Assembly (NCBI GenBank): GCA_013822685.1
Contig: PNKV01000011.1
Span: forward strand, 1 to 64,000
Direction of reading: 5' to 3'
DNA length: 64,000 nucleotides
DNA from: Leptothrix sp. (in: b-proteobacteria)
Lineage (GTDB): Bacteria; Pseudomonadota; Gammaproteobacteria; Burkholderiales; Burkholderiaceae_C
The notes under the pieces are model-generated. The model ran no database searches. It was not told the origin of the DNA and was given only the letters and a program-made list of their open reading frames with translations. The stretch's first letter is position 1, and each line of letters begins with the position of its first letter. The position numbers and the translations under genes were made by a program. Shown piece after piece: positions 35,879-45,969 of the stretch.

Positions 35879-36796
35879 TCAGGCCGGCAGGAAACCTTCC
35901 ACCGACAGGTAGCGCTCGCCGGTGTCGTAGCAAAAGCCCAGCACCTTGGCGCCGGCAGGCAACTCCGGCAACTTTTGCGCAATGGCTGCCAGGGTGGCGC
36001 CTGAAGAGATGCCGACCAGCAAGCCTTCTTCACGCGCCGCGCGGCGGCCCATCTCGCGGGCGGCTTCGGCCTCGACCTGGATCACGCCATCCAGCACGCT
36101 GGTGTCCAGGTTGGCTGGGATGAAGCCCGCACCAATCCCCTGGATGGGGTGCGGCGCAGGGCTGCCACCCGAGATGACCGGCGAGGCCGTGGGCTCCACC
36201 GCGTAGACCTTGAGCTGGGGCCAGGCTTTCTTGAGCACGCGGGCGCAGCCGGTCAGATGGCCGCCCGTGCCCACGCCGGTGATCAGCGCATCCAGGCCAT
36301 CGGGAAAGTCGGCCAGGATCTCCTGGGCCGTGGTGCGCACATGCACTTCGATGTTGGCCGGGTTCTCGAACTGCTGGGGAATCCAAGAGCCCTCGATGCC
36401 GGCCGCCAACTCTTGCGCACGCGCGATGGCGCCCTTCATGCCCTTCTCGCGCGGCGTCAGGTCAAAGGTGGCGCCATAGGCCGACATCAGGCGACGGCGC
36501 TCGATCGACATGCTGTCGGGCATGACCAGCACCAACTTGTAGCACTTGACAGCAGCCACCATGGCCAGGCCGATGCCCGTGTTGCCCGAGGTGGGCTCGA
36601 TGATGGTGCCGCCGGGCTTGAGCGCCCCCGAGCGTTCGGCGTCTTCCACCATGGACAGCGCGATGCGGTCCTTGATGGAGCCCCCCGGATTGCTGCGCTC
36701 GGATTTGATCCAGACTTCATGCCCCGGGCCGAACAAACGCTGGGCGCGGATGTGAGGGGTATTTCCGATCGTGTCGAGAATGGTGGCGGCTTTCAT
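35879..36796 (-). CDS. cysK: Cysteine synthase A (O-acetylserine sulfhydrylase)
   Basis: A 305-residue PLP enzyme that makes cysteine from O-acetylserine and sulfide. The PLP lysine lies in [10 protein letters not shown] near residue 42, the asparagine loop in [15 protein letters not shown] and the phosphate-binding GTGGHLTG near residue 177. The length and [14 protein letters not shown] fit CysK better than CysM, though CysM cannot be ruled out. The gene is divergent from dsbD, separated by about 50 bases that contain a heptanucleotide repeat. It converges with pyrC. Confidence 0.9.
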   Translation of the reverse strand: MKAATILDTIGNTPHIRAQRLFGPGHEVWIKSERSNPGGSIKDRIALSMVEDAERSGALKPGGTIIEPTSGNTGIGLAMVAAVKCYKLVLVMPDSMSIERRRLMSAYGATFDLTPREKGMKGAIARAQELAAGIEGSWIPQQFENPANIEVHVRTTAQEILADFPDGLDALITGVGTGGHLTGCARVLKKAWPQLKVYAVEPTASPVISGGSPAPHPIQGIGAGFIPANLDTSVLDGVIQVEAEAAREMGRRAAREEGLLVGISSGATLAAIAQKLPELPAGAKVLGFCYDTGERYLSVEGFLPA

Positions 36797-36822
36797 GCGA
36801 GTCTCCAGGACAATGGTCAAGA

Positions 36823-36848
36823 ACAAGTAACAAGTAACAAGTAACAAG
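36823..36848. repeat. Heptanucleotide tandem repeat before dsbD
   Basis: ACAAGTA is repeated three times (36823-36843), followed by a partial ACAAG that runs into the dsbD ribosome binding and start region (AACAAGGATGATG). Length changes by slippage here would alter spacing in the short divergent cysK/dsbD region. Confidence 0.85.
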
Positions 36849-36849
36849 G

Positions 36850-38697
36850 ATGATGATGTTCGTCTGGCGAATGGTATTTCGAATCTTGCTGGCCAGTGTG
36901 GCCGGCTGGCTGCTGGCCACGCCTTGCCAGGCCGCTGAATTTCTGCCGGCCGACCAGGCCTTCACCCTGCAGGCCAGCACCACACCCAAGGGTCAGGCGC
37001 AGGTCGAGTTCAGCCTGGCGCCCAAGACCTACCTCTACCGGGACCGCTTCCACGTCGAATCCAGAACGCCTTCGGTCACGCTCACGCCCATCAGCTTGCC
37101 ACCCGGCCAGCGCAAGTTCGACGAGACCTTCGGCAAGGAGGTTGAGGTGTACCACGGGCTGGTGGCCCTGCAATTTGGCGTGGTCCCCACCACGCCCGCA
37201 GGCACCTCGGTCTCGGTGGAGGTGGGCTACCAAGGCTGCGCCGATGCCGGCCTGTGCTACCCGCCCCAAACCAGGCATTTCAAATTGACGGTGGGCCAGG
37301 CTGGCCAGATCACGGCCATCGACACCGCTGAGGGCAACGCCACCAAGACCAGCGGCAGCAACAGCACGCCGGCCACGTCGGCGAACAATGGCAGCCGCAT
37401 CGAAACCGCCTTGGCTTCGGGCAACCTGCCCACCATCGTCGGGGTGTTCCTGGTGGCCGGCCTGCTCTTGTCCTTCACGCCTTGCGTGTTGCCCATGATG
37501 CCGATCCTGTCGGCCGTGATCATTGGGCAGGGCAAGGTCGGGCGCCTGCGCGGCTTCGTGCTGGCGCTGAGTTATTCGCAAGGCATGGCGCTGGTCTACA
37601 CGCTGCTGGGCGTGACGGCCGGCTTGCTGGGCGAAGGCCTGGCCGCCTCCTTGCAGAACCCTTGGGTGCTGGGCAGTTTCAGCGCGCTGATGGTGCTGCT
37701 GTCCTTGTCGATGTTCGGCGTCTATGAACTGCAGATGCCCGGTTTCATCCAAAGCCACCTCAGCAAGACTTCGGGCAAGTTGCAAGGGGGCAGCTTGTTG
37801 GGCGTGTTCCTCATGGGCGTGGTCTCGGCCCTGATCGTGGGGCCCTGCGTGAGCGCCCCTTTGGCCGGCGCCTTGGTGTACCTGAGCCAGACCAAGGATG
37901 TGGTGCTGGGCGGCCTGGCCTTGTACGCGTTGGCCTGCGGCATGAGCCTGCCATTGCTGTTGCTGGGCCTGTCGGCCGGCAGCCTGCTGCCACGCGCAGG
38001 CCGCTGGATGGAATCGGTCCGGACCTTGTTTGGCGTGATGCTGCTGGGCGTGGCGTGGTGGCTGGTCTACCCCGTGTTGCCGCCCCTGGCCGCCACCTTG
38101 TCGCTCGGTGCCTTGCTGGCCCTGGCGGCCGCCTTCACGGGGGGCTTTGACACCCTGACCACGCACGTCAGCCTGAAGCACCGCTCTGCACTGGCCTTGG
38201 GCCTGGTGCTGGCCCTGTTGTCGGCGGTGCAGATCATTGGCGGGCTGGCAGGCGCGCAAAGCCCCTGGGATCCGCTGCGTCCCTTCGTGGCCCGTGCTGG
38301 CAACGCCCAGGCGGGCGATGAGGCCACCCGTGCCTTGCCGTTCAGGCCCGTGTCCAGTGTGCAAGAGCTGGACGAGGCCGTGGCCGCCGCCGCCCAGGCC
38401 GGCCAGCCGGTGATGCTGGATTTCTACGCCGACTGGTGCGTGTCGTGCAAGGAGATGGAGCACTTCACCTTCTCGGACACGCGCGTCAAAGATCGGCTCA
38501 AGAACACCGTGCTGCTGCAGGCCGACGTCACCGCGAACAACGCCGACCACAAGGCCTTGCTCAAGCGCTTTGGCCTGTTCGGCCCACCCGGCATCCTGTT
38601 CTTCGATGCGCAAGGCCAGCTGCTGAGCCAGGCCCGCGTGATTGGCTTCCAGAATGCCGAGCAGTTCCTCAAGAGCCTGCAAAACGCCGGTCTTTGA
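36850..38697 (+). CDS. dsbD: DsbD, thiol:disulfide interchange protein
   Basis: A 615-residue inner-membrane protein that carries electrons from cytoplasmic thioredoxin to periplasmic DsbC/DsbG. It has an N-terminal signal, a periplasmic alpha domain (about 25-150, cysteines in [11 protein letters not shown]), eight membrane helices (about 190-480, with the [12 protein letters not shown] and GPCVSAPL motifs holding the transmembrane cysteines) and a C-terminal thioredoxin domain with [12 protein letters not shown] near residue 540. All three functional cysteine pairs are intact. Three ATG codons in a row occur at the start. Confidence 0.95.
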   Translation: MMMFVWRMVFRILLASVAGWLLATPCQAAEFLPADQAFTLQASTTPKGQAQVEFSLAPKTYLYRDRFHVESRTPSVTLTPISLPPGQRKFDETFGKEVEVYHGLVALQFGVVPTTPAGTSVSVEVGYQGCADAGLCYPPQTRHFKLTVGQAGQITAIDTAEGNATKTSGSNSTPATSANNGSRIETALASGNLPTIVGVFLVAGLLLSFTPCVLPMMPILSAVIIGQGKVGRLRGFVLALSYSQGMALVYTLLGVTAGLLGEGLAASLQNPWVLGSFSALMVLLSLSMFGVYELQMPGFIQSHLSKTSGKLQGGSLLGVFLMGVVSALIVGPCVSAPLAGALVYLSQTKDVVLGGLALYALACGMSLPLLLLGLSAGSLLPRAGRWMESVRTLFGVMLLGVAWWLVYPVLPPLAATLSLGALLALAAAFTGGFDTLTTHVSLKHRSALALGLVLALLSAVQIIGGLAGAQSPWDPLRPFVARAGNAQAGDEATRALPFRPVSSVQELDEAVAAAAQAGQPVMLDFYADWCVSCKEMEHFTFSDTRVKDRLKNTVLLQADVTANNADHKALLKRFGLFGPPGILFFDAQGQLLSQARVIGFQNAEQFLKSLQNAGL

Positions 38698-38759
38698 CCG
38701 CGTTGGCCACGCGCCAACGGGCCATGCGCTAAGGTGGGGGCCCCGCTGACAACAACGAC

Positions 38760-39959
38760 ATGAACCCCGACGCCCAAAGCCTTTGGCGCGCCCCTGCCTG
38801 GATGCTGGCCGTGCTGCTGGCCTGCCTGGGCATGCTGGGCCCCTTTGCGATTGACACCTACCTGCCCGCCTTCGCGGGCATCGCCACCTCGCTGGACGCC
38901 ACGCCGCTGCAGATCCAGCAAACGCTGTCGGCCTACCTGTTCTCGTTCGCGCTGATGAGCCTGTTCCATGGCGCGCTCTCCGACAGCTTTGGGCGCCGCC
39001 CCGTGGTGCTGGCGGGCGTGGCGATGTTCACCGTGGCCTCGGCCGGCTGTGCGCTGTCCAGCACCATCGGGCAACTCATTTTCTTTCGTGCGCTGCAGGG
39101 CCTGTCGACGGGCGCCGGCATCGTGGTGTCGCGCGCGGTGATCCGCGACATGTACCCACCCGACCAGGCGCAACGCGTGATGGCGCAGGTCACGCTGTTC
39201 TTTGGCGCAGCACCGGCGATCGCGCCCATCGTGGGCGGGCTGCTGTTCACCCACGCCGGCTGGCACGCGGTGTTCTGGTTCCTGACCGGCGTGGGTGTGT
39301 TGCTGTGGCTGGCCAACTGGTGGCTGCTGCCCGAAACCCTGCACACCTCGCAGCGCCAGCCCTTCGCCGTCAAAAGCCTGATGCAGGGCTACCTGGAGCT
39401 GGGCCTGAACAAGCGCTTCCTGCTGCTGGCCCTGGCCAGTGGCGTGCCTTTCAACGGCATGTTTTTGTACGTGCTGTCGGCCCCCGCTTTCCTGGGCGAT
39501 TTGCTGCACCTGCAACCCACGCAGTTCTTCTGGTTCTTCCTGTGCACCATCGGCGGCATCATGGGCGGCGCCTGGACCAGCGGCCGCCTGGCGGGCCGCA
39601 TCGACCGCGCACGGCAGATCAAGTTGGGCTTCACGGTGATGCTGGTGGTGTCGGTGCTCAACCTGGTCGCCAACCTGCTGTTCCCGGCCCACGTGTCCTG
39701 GGCACTGATCCCCATCGGCCTGTACGCCTTTGGCTGGGCCATGATGACCCCGGTGGTCACCTTGATGGTGCTGGACCTGTTCCCCCACCGGCGTGGCATG
39801 GCCGCCTCGCTGCAGGCTTTCGTGGGTGCGGCCGCCAATGGCATCGTCGCCGGCCTGATCTCGCCGCTGGTGATGCACAACGCGCAGTACCTCGCTGCAG
39901 CCTCGCTGGCGCTGATGACGGTGGGATTGTTGGCCTGGGCTTGGTTGCAGAGGCGATAA
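38760..39959 (+). CDS. Bcr/CflA-family MFS drug exporter
   Basis: A 399-residue twelve-helix transporter of the drug-resistance H+ antiporter 1 group. The N-terminal FAIDTYLPAF motif, motif A GALSDSFGRRPVVL near residue 75 and the helix-5 motif C-like GAAPAIAPIVGGLLF are clear. Family members export bicyclomycin, chloramphenicol or other small molecules; the substrate here is unknown. The gene ends just before rnpB: its TAA stop lies within the likely -10 box of rnpB. Confidence 0.92.
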   Translation: MNPDAQSLWRAPAWMLAVLLACLGMLGPFAIDTYLPAFAGIATSLDATPLQIQQTLSAYLFSFALMSLFHGALSDSFGRRPVVLAGVAMFTVASAGCALSSTIGQLIFFRALQGLSTGAGIVVSRAVIRDMYPPDQAQRVMAQVTLFFGAAPAIAPIVGGLLFTHAGWHAVFWFLTGVGVLLWLANWWLLPETLHTSQRQPFAVKSLMQGYLELGLNKRFLLLALASGVPFNGMFLYVLSAPAFLGDLLHLQPTQFFWFFLCTIGGIMGGAWTSGRLAGRIDRARQIKLGFTVMLVVSVLNLVANLLFPAHVSWALIPIGLYAFGWAMMTPVVTLMVLDLFPHRRGMAASLQAFVGAAANGIVAGLISPLVMHNAQYLAAASLALMTVGLLAWAWLQRR

Positions 39960-39960
39960 T
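39955..39960 (+). promoter_or_regulatory. Likely -10 box of rnpB
   Basis: GATAAT lies eight bases before the first base of the RNase P RNA and overlaps the stop codon of the upstream exporter gene. A clear -35 box at the ideal spacing is not visible. Confidence 0.55.
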
Positions 39961-39967
39961 GCGCGGG

Positions 39968-40305
39968 TGAAGTCGGCCAGACCGCCGCTGGTGCAAGCAT
40001 CGAAAGGTGGCACTGGAGGAAGGTCCGGACTGCACAGGGCAGCGTAGGAGGTAACACCTCTCCACCGCGAGGTGAGGATCAGAGCAACAGAGACGAGTCG
40101 GTGTTTTCTTCGGAAGGCACCGGGTGAAACGGGCAATCTCTACGCGCAGCAACACCAAATAGGCACACGTTGACCTGGCCCGGGGAGTGTGCGGGTAGGT
40201 GGCACCGAGCCGTTCTGGCGACAGGCGGCCCAGAGGAATGGCGGTCACGGCTTGGCATCGCAAGGTGGCAGGCTGCACAGAATCCGGCCTATCGGCCGAC
40301 TTCAC
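39968..40305 (+). ncRNA. rnpB: RNase P RNA (class A)
   Basis: The catalytic RNA of RNase P, which trims the 5' leader of pre-tRNA. The ends pair perfectly as the P1 stem: GAAGTCGGCC at 39969-39978 and GGCCGACTTC at 40294-40303. Universally conserved blocks are present: GGAAGGTCCGGACTGCACAGGGCAG near the 5' end (CR-I), AGAGCAACAGAGA, GGTGAAACGG, AACACCAAATAGG (CR-IV), CGGGTAGGTGG and GGCCCAGAGGAATGGCGGTCACGG, and CACAGAATCCGGCCTATCGG (CR-V). The length, about 338 bases, is slightly short for class A. A T-run follows at 40308-40313. Confidence 0.97.
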
Positions 40306-40400
40306 ACTTTTTTCGGTTTTTCGCGCCTTGAAAGCGGCGCGGACCTCAAGTTGGCGGGCCGGGCGGTCGAAATGCTTCCTGATATCTCAGGAAAACCGCC

Positions 40401-41510
40401 ATGTCGCCCACGCCCTCCCATTCCGCCTCGCGCCTTTTGATCCTCCTCACCGCCGGATTCGGCCTGGCGCAGGGGGCCCAAGCCGCCACCCATGACGACG
40501 AACACGCCAGCGGTGCCCATGGCGCTGCCTCGTCGCAAGAAGAGCCCAAGGTCATCGCCAAGGATTCGCTCAAGCAAAAGATGGCGGCTGGCAAGGCGGC
40601 AGCCAAAACCGAGAAGTTGGAACCGAAGGCCGAGCCCACCTCGGTGTCGATGGCGGAATTGCGCGATCTGATTGACCAGAAGATCGCCGAGGTCCGGGCC
40701 AAGCAGGCTGCGGCACCCGCCGTCAAGGTGGTCAACAAGTCGCCCAAACCCCGCGCCGCGGCCGTGAACACCCACGTCAAACAGACGATGGCCGCCTATG
40801 GCGCCGCCGCGGTGCCAGGCCTGCCCGCTGGCCACGACCTGCACTGGGAATACGCGGGCACCGCCGGCCCGCAAAGCTGGGGCCAGCTCAAGCCTGAATT
40901 CAAGACCTGCAGCTCCGGCACCCGCCAAAGCCCCATCGACATCCGCGACGGCATCAAGGTGCAACTAGAGCCCATCCAGTTCGACTACCGCCCCACCCCG
41001 TTCCGCGTGATCGACAACGGCCACACAGTGCAAGTGAACCTGGACCCGGGCAACAACATCACCGTGTCGGGGCGCCGGTATGAGTTGGTGCAGTTCCACT
41101 TCCACCGCCCCAGCGAAGAACGCATCAATGGCCGCCAGTTCGACATGGTCGCGCACCTGGTGCACAAGGACGCGCAAGGCCGACTGGCCGTGGTAGCCGT
41201 GCTGTTGGACCAAGGCAAGGAGCACCCAATGGTGCAACTGGTGTGGAACAGCCTGCCCCTGGAAAAGAGCATGGAACAGGCCTCGCCCGTGATGCTGGAC
41301 ATGAACCTGATGCTGCCCGAGCAGCGCCAGTACTACACCTACATGGGATCGCTGACCACGCCCCCGTGCACGGAAGGCGTGCTGTGGCTGGTGCTCAAGC
41401 AGCCCGCCACCTTGTCGCCTTACCAGCTGTCGGTGTTCAGCCGCCTGTATGCCAACAACGCCCGGCCGGTTCAGTCGGCGTCGGGCCGCATGATCAAGGA
41501 AGGTCAGTAA
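40401..41510 (+). CDS. Alpha-type carbonic anhydrase with N-terminal extension
   Basis: A 369-residue exported enzyme that interconverts CO2 and bicarbonate. A signal peptide ends near GAQAATHDD. Residues 30-145 form an alanine/lysine-rich extension with a predicted helical stretch ([20 protein letters not shown]) not found in typical alpha carbonic anhydrases. The catalytic domain starts at HWEYAG. The zinc ligands lie in QFHFHRPSE and MVAHLVHKD, and the proton-transfer/[13 protein letters not shown] block is intact. It probably works in the periplasm. Its last codons overlap ruvC on the opposite strand by seven bases. The role of the extension is unknown. Confidence 0.92.
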   Translation: MSPTPSHSASRLLILLTAGFGLAQGAQAATHDDEHASGAHGAASSQEEPKVIAKDSLKQKMAAGKAAAKTEKLEPKAEPTSVSMAELRDLIDQKIAEVRAKQAAAPAVKVVNKSPKPRAAAVNTHVKQTMAAYGAAAVPGLPAGHDLHWEYAGTAGPQSWGQLKPEFKTCSSGTRQSPIDIRDGIKVQLEPIQFDYRPTPFRVIDNGHTVQVNLDPGNNITVSGRRYELVQFHFHRPSEERINGRQFDMVAHLVHKDAQGRLAVVAVLLDQGKEHPMVQLVWNSLPLEKSMEQASPVMLDMNLMLPEQRQYYTYMGSLTTPPCTEGVLWLVLKQPATLSPYQLSVFSRLYANNARPVQSASGRMIKEGQ

Positions 41511-42055
41511 ACCCGACCGCCCTTGAGCTGCGCGTGGGTGCGGCGGGTCAAGCCCGTGGCGCGCGCCATCGCAGCCATCGAATGCCCGGCGTGGGCGTGG
41601 CAAATGGCCAGGCCCAGGGCATCGGCCGCGTCCTTGTTGGGCTCTGACGGCAACTGCAGCAAGCGCATCACCATGTGCTGAACCTGCTCCTTGCGCGCAT
41701 GGCCGTGGCCCACCACGGCCTTTTTCATTTGCAGCGCCGTGTACTCGGAGACGGCCATCTCGCCCCCGCTGACCAAGGCGGCCAGGGCGGCACCACGGGC
41801 CTGGCCCAGCAGCAAGGTGGACTGCGGGTTGACGTTCACGAACACGATTTCGACCGAGGACTGCTGCGGTTCGTAGCGCGCCATGACCTCGCGCACGCCA
41901 TCAAAGATCAGCTTCAGGCGGCCAGGCAAATCGCCCAGCGCGGCCTCCTTGGTGCGGATCGTGCCACTGGCCACATACGACAGCCGAGGCCCATCGACAT
42001 CGATCACGCCAAAGCCGGTGGTCTGCAAGCCAGGGTCGATGCCCAAAATTCTCAT
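41504..42055 (-). CDS. ruvC: RuvC, Holliday junction resolvase
   Basis: A 183-residue endonuclease that cuts Holliday junctions with RuvAB. It starts [19 protein letters not shown], with the catalytic Asp in GIDPG; the other acidic residues fall in [10 protein letters not shown] and the C-terminal [14 protein letters not shown] block. The usual betaproteobacterial neighbours (purH, fis, dusB) lie nearby at 44-47 kb on the same strand, though two genes intervene here. Confidence 0.94.
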   Translation of the reverse strand: MRILGIDPGLQTTGFGVIDVDGPRLSYVASGTIRTKEAALGDLPGRLKLIFDGVREVMARYEPQQSSVEIVFVNVNPQSTLLLGQARGAALAALVSGGEMAVSEYTALQMKKAVVGHGHARKEQVQHMVMRLLQLPSEPNKDAADALGLAICHAHAGHSMAAMARATGLTRRTHAQLKGGRVY

Positions 42056-42147
42056 GGATGATTTTCCAAACTAGGGATAGTGCATTCGACACCGCGCACC
42101 CATCATTCTGATGGCATTCACCCTGGTTTTAACTTTGGAGCTTTTCC

Positions 42148-42873
42148 ATGAAGTCCCTCCTCGCGCTGTCTTTGCTGGCAAGTTTTCACATTGCACAAGC
42201 GCAAACCACGGTGTTCAGCACCGATTTTGACAGCGGCCTGGCCGCGCCCTTGTCGCCCGGAACCGCCACGCTGACCGGCGTTCAAGGCTTCGATGGCCTG
42301 GGCTCGCCCGGCAACACCTTCGGCGGCCAGTTCTTGCGCAGCGCCACGGGCAACGTGGTCACGCTCACGCTCACCAACCTGCCCACCCACAACACGATCA
42401 GCCTCGACTTCCTGTTCGCCGCCATCGATTCACTGGATGGCACCGGCACCTTCCCCTCGGGCGATTTCTTCAAGATCACCTTGGACGGTAATGACGTCTT
42501 CCGGTACTCGTTTGCCAATGCCTTGCCTTCGCAGACCCAAAGTTACGTGCCGCCCGCCAATGTTGAGCTGGCCAGGCACGTGGACCTGGGCTTTGGGGGC
42601 CCTGGCGGCTACTACACCGACAGCGCCTACGACCTGGGCGCCGACCCGTCGCTTGAGAACATCGCGCACACCGGCTCCGTGGCCACCTTCACGTTTCAGA
42701 TCGAAGGCCAGGGCATCCAGTCCATCGACGATGAATCGTGGGCCATGGACAAGCTGAGCGTCAGCGTGTCGGCGGTGCCAGAACCGGGAATGGCTGGGCT
42801 GGCAGGCGCGGGCCTGTTGGCCTTGTGGGCGGCGCGCTCACGGACACGCCGTTCAACACGTCAGCCACGCTGA
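42148..42873 (+). CDS. PEP-CTERM sorting domain protein
   Basis: A 241-residue secreted protein with a signal peptide (MKSLLALSLLASFHIAQA) and a beta-sandwich-like body beginning TTVFSTDFDSGLAAPLSPGT. The tail is VPEPGMA, hydrophobic GLAGAGLLALWAA, basic RSRTRRSTRQPR. The function is unknown. The upstream region contains ACTAGGGAT at 42070-42078, the same nine bases as at 34667-34675 near the protease gene. It is followed by a convergent hydrolase gene four bases away. Confidence 0.87.
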   Translation: MKSLLALSLLASFHIAQAQTTVFSTDFDSGLAAPLSPGTATLTGVQGFDGLGSPGNTFGGQFLRSATGNVVTLTLTNLPTHNTISLDFLFAAIDSLDGTGTFPSGDFFKITLDGNDVFRYSFANALPSQTQSYVPPANVELARHVDLGFGGPGGYYTDSAYDLGADPSLENIAHTGSVATFTFQIEGQGIQSIDDESWAMDKLSVSVSAVPEPGMAGLAGAGLLALWAARSRTRRSTRQPR

Positions 42874-42877
42874 AGCC

Positions 42878-43771
42878 TCAGGCGCTTTCGCGCAGGGCAC
42901 CCGCGATCACGGGCCACAGCACTTGGTGCGAGCTGCGGAACCAGTCGATGTGGCCAATGCTCTTCAGGCCATGCTGCGCAGGCCTGATCCGCAAGGCCTG
43001 CTTTTGCGCAGCAGGGAAAGTGCGCAGCAGATCGGCCACGGTGAGGGGCGTGGCGATGTCGTCGTCGGCCGCGTGCAGCACCGTCATCGGCGTGAGCACC
43101 TGCGCGTGGTAATCACGTTCAGGTTGTTGGCGGATGGCGTTGGTGGCGTAGCCGCCCGCCGCACACCACTGACCCCATTGGCGCGCCACACCTGCCGGCA
43201 GGTTCTCGCCCAAACCCAGCACCGATGACACGCCATAACCTTTGAGCAAGATGCTCAAGGGCATGGCCATGCGCAAGCCGAATCGCGCCTTGAGGCGAAA
43301 GCCCAGGCGCATGCCCCTGAACCAGCCTGTGGAGGCCGACACCCCCACCAAACGGGCCACCTTGCCGTGATTTGGCAGCAAGCCGATCATCTGGCCGCCC
43401 GCGCTGTGGCCCAGCATCAGCACTTGTTCGCAGGCTGTGCGTTGCAGCAGCCAATCGAGCGCGGCCACCTGGTCCAACTGGCCCCAGTCCTGCAACTTGG
43501 CCTTGCTGGCGCGCAAGGGGCCGTGCAGTGACAAGCCAATGCCGCGGTAGTCGAACACCAGCACGTCGTGACCCTGCTGCGCTAACCATGTCGCGAAGCG
43601 AAGGTAGAAGTGCTGCCGCACACCGGTGGCCGGGCACAAGAGCACCGGCAGGCCGGGCGTGCCGCCATTGGCTGTCAGAAAGTGGCCTTGCAAGCGCGCG
43701 CCATCGGCACACGTGATCTCGACGCGCACCGCCGCGCCCTCGGTCTTGCTGGGGTTGGCTTGTTCAGTCAT
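42878..43771 (-). CDS. Alpha/beta hydrolase
   Basis: A 297-residue hydrolase fold protein (serine aminopeptidase S33-like). The nucleophile elbow GHSAGGQM is near residue 115, the FDYRGIGLS strand-turn near residue 65 and a C-terminal HAADDDIATPL and GLKSIGHIDWF supply the Asp and His. The start ATG at 43771 overlaps the end of the MarR gene by eight bases, so both are made from one transcript and the hydrolase is presumably controlled by the MarR repressor. The substrate is not known. Confidence 0.88.
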   Translation of the reverse strand: MTEQANPSKTEGAAVRVEITCADGARLQGHFLTANGGTPGLPVLLCPATGVRQHFYLRFATWLAQQGHDVLVFDYRGIGLSLHGPLRASKAKLQDWGQLDQVAALDWLLQRTACEQVLMLGHSAGGQMIGLLPNHGKVARLVGVSASTGWFRGMRLGFRLKARFGLRMAMPLSILLKGYGVSSVLGLGENLPAGVARQWGQWCAAGGYATNAIRQQPERDYHAQVLTPMTVLHAADDDIATPLTVADLLRTFPAAQKQALRIRPAQHGLKSIGHIDWFRSSHQVLWPVIAGALRESA

Positions 43772-44228
43772 GGTGTTGTCCGGGTGAAGAGGGCGAGTCA
43801 AGGTGCTGGACGTGCTTCAACCAGCGCGCCACGGTCTGCAGCTCGGCCTCGGTGAAGCCCTTGGTGAGCCGGGCATTGATGCGGGCCATGGCCTCGCGCA
43901 ATGGCTGCTGCTGGGCCCGCCCGGCTGGGCGCAACCACACGCGTTGGGTGCGCCCGTCTTGCGGGCAAGCGTGGCGGGCCACCCAATCCAAAGCCTCCAT
44001 GCGCTGGACCAGGCCCGAGACGGCCGAAGGCGCCAGGTCCAAGGTCTCGGCCAACTGGCCCATGGTGGCGCCGTCTTCGCGCGCCAGGCAGAACAGCAAG
44101 CCGCCCTGCGCAGGCGTGGGCGCGGTGATCCCATCACGCGCGGCCTCGGCCTGCTGCACGCCGATCCACTGTTGCAGGCGGCGCTGCGCACTGTTGAGCA
44201 GGAAGATGAGGCGGGGACGTTGGGCCAT
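43764..44228 (-). CDS. MarR-family transcriptional regulator
   Basis: A 154-residue winged-helix regulator. The core DNA-binding motif ATMGQLAETLDLAPSAVSGLVQRME is near residues 55-80, and the wing DGRTQRVWLRPAGR follows. It is the first gene of a two-gene operon with the alpha/beta hydrolase. A palindrome at 44250-44261 lies 21 bases upstream of its ATG and is the likely operator, suggesting autoregulation. The single cysteine pattern of OhrR-type peroxide sensors is not seen at the N-terminus. The ligand is unknown. Confidence 0.9.
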   Translation of the reverse strand: MAQRPRLIFLLNSAQRRLQQWIGVQQAEAARDGITAPTPAQGGLLFCLAREDGATMGQLAETLDLAPSAVSGLVQRMEALDWVARHACPQDGRTQRVWLRPAGRAQQQPLREAMARINARLTKGFTEAELQTVARWLKHVQHLDSPSSPGQHHD

Positions 44229-44249
44229 GGTGGGTGCATGCGTATTTAT

Positions 44250-44261
44250 TTCGCATGCGAA
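44250..44261. promoter_or_regulatory. Likely MarR operator TTCGCATGCGAA
   Basis: A perfect 12-base palindrome, with a second GCATGCG at 44236-44242 forming a wider inverted repeat. It lies just upstream of the MarR gene start, a position consistent with autorepression. Confidence 0.6.
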
Positions 44262-44280
44262 GTATATCGCGCACCCCCAA

Positions 44281-44306
44281 AGAAAAAACCGGCACAAAGG
44301 CCGGTT
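44281..44306 (-). terminator. Intrinsic terminator of purH
   Basis: AACCGGC and GCCGGTT pair across the loop ACAAAG, and on the minus strand a run of about six T follows. It ends the dusB-fis-purH transcript about 40 bases past the purH stop. Confidence 0.88.
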
Positions 44307-44344
44307 TGCTCATCGCATCGGTCCGCAGACCGATTCACCCGCCA

Positions 44345-45928
44345 TCAATGGCGGAAGTGGCGCGTGCCCGTGAACACCATCGCAATGCCACGCTCGTTGG
44401 CAGCGGCGATCACTTCGTCATCGCGCATGCTGCCACCGGGGTGGATCACGCAGGTCGCGCCCGCGTCCACCACCACGTCCAGCCCATCACGGAATGGGAA
44501 AAACGCATCCGACGCCACGGCCGAGCCTTGCAGCGTCAGGCCAGCGTGGCCCGCCTTGATCGAGGCGATGCGGGCCGAATCGAGGCGGCTCATCTGGCCA
44601 GCGCCCACGCCCATGGTCATGCCATCCTTGCAGAACACGATGGCGTTGCTCTTGACGAAGCGGGCCACGGTCCACGCGAAGCGCATGTCCTTCATCTGTT
44701 GCTCGGTGGGCTGCACTTCGCTGACCACCTTCACGTCACCGACGAGGTCGATGTTGTCGGCCGATTGCAGCAGCATGCCGCCGCCCACGCGCTTGAAGTC
44801 CAGCGCATTGCTCAGCTTGCTGATGGGCACTTCCAGCAGGCGCACGTTCTGCTTGCCGGCATAGGCCGCGCGGGCCGCGGGCGTGATGGCAGGCGCGATG
44901 GCCACTTCCACGAACTGCTTGTTGGCATTGATGGCCTCGACCACATCGGCATCGATCGGGCGGTTGAAGGCCATGATGCCGCCGAAGGCGCTGGTGGGGT
45001 CGGTCTTCAAGGCCTTTTGATAAGCCTCCAAAGGCGTCGCACCCACGGCCACGCCGCAGGGGTTCGCGTGCTTGACGATCACGCAGGCGCATTCTTCAAA
45101 CGCCTTCACGCATTCCCAGGCCGCATCGGCATCGGCGATGTTGTTGAAGGACAGCTCCTTGCCCTGGATCTGCGTCCATTGCGAGAGCGTGCCTTCCACC
45201 GGCTGCGCTTCGCGGTAGAACGCGGCCGATTGGTGCGGGTTCTCGCCGTAGCGCATGCCCTGCACCTTGTTCAGCTGCAGGTTGAACACTTCGGGGTACT
45301 CGGCACGCACCGGCACGGCTTCGGTCTTCAACTCACTGCCGGCTTCCAGCGCGGTCAGGTAGTTGGTGATCATGCCGTCGTAGGCGGCGGTGTGGGCAAA
45401 CACCTTCTTGGCCAGCATGAACTTGGTGCCGCGGGCCAGGCCCTCGCCCTTCAGTTCAGACAGCACTTGCGTGTAGTCGACCGGGTCGATGATCACGGCC
45501 ACGTCCTGCCAGTTCTTGGCGGCGGCGCGCAGCATGGTGGGGCCGCCGATGTCGATGTTCTCGATGGCGTTTTCCAGCGTGCAGTCAAGCTTGGCCGTGG
45601 CTTGCGCAAACGGGTACAGGTTGACCACCAGGATATCGATGGTGTTGATGCCGTGTTCTTTCAAAGCGGCCATGTGCTCGGGCAAATCGCGGCGGGCCAG
45701 CAGACCACCGTGCACACGCGGATGCAGGGTCTTGACGCGGCCATCGAGCATCTCGGGGAAGCCCGTCACCTCGGACACTTCCGTCACCGGCAGGCCCTTG
45801 TCGGCCAGCAGCTTGGCGGTGCCGCCGGTGGACAACAGCTTGACGCCTTGGGCGTGCAGCGCTTGCGCGAATTCAACAATGCCGGTCTTGTCGGACACGG
45901 ACAACAGCGCGGTGAGGTTTTGGCTCAT
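44345..45928 (-). CDS. purH: PurH, bifunctional AICAR formyltransferase/IMP cyclohydrolase
   Basis: A 527-residue enzyme for the last two steps of purine synthesis. The N-terminal IMP cyclohydrolase (MGS-like) part holds [14 protein letters not shown] and [11 protein letters not shown], then the ARRDLPEHM region. The C-terminal formyltransferase part includes [17 protein letters not shown] with the catalytic Lys-His, [15 protein letters not shown], and the terminal [15 protein letters not shown] motif. It is the third gene of the dusB-fis-purH operon common in betaproteobacteria, 41 bases after fis. Confidence 0.96.
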   Translation of the reverse strand: MSQNLTALLSVSDKTGIVEFAQALHAQGVKLLSTGGTAKLLADKGLPVTEVSEVTGFPEMLDGRVKTLHPRVHGGLLARRDLPEHMAALKEHGINTIDILVVNLYPFAQATAKLDCTLENAIENIDIGGPTMLRAAAKNWQDVAVIIDPVDYTQVLSELKGEGLARGTKFMLAKKVFAHTAAYDGMITNYLTALEAGSELKTEAVPVRAEYPEVFNLQLNKVQGMRYGENPHQSAAFYREAQPVEGTLSQWTQIQGKELSFNNIADADAAWECVKAFEECACVIVKHANPCGVAVGATPLEAYQKALKTDPTSAFGGIMAFNRPIDADVVEAINANKQFVEVAIAPAITPAARAAYAGKQNVRLLEVPISKLSNALDFKRVGGGMLLQSADNIDLVGDVKVVSEVQPTEQQMKDMRFAWTVARFVKSNAIVFCKDGMTMGVGAGQMSRLDSARIASIKAGHAGLTLQGSAVASDAFFPFRDGLDVVVDAGATCVIHPGGSMRDDEVIAAANERGIAMVFTGTRHFRH

Positions 45929-45969
45929 GGGGGATGCTTCAGGTCAGAGATAAAAACGAAATCGGTCAA

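Noticed and set aside
36817..38682. Very long open frame opposite dsbD (over 600 codons)
   Set aside because: Typical high-GC antisense frame; its translation is rich in Gln, His and Gly with no domain and lies wholly within dsbD.
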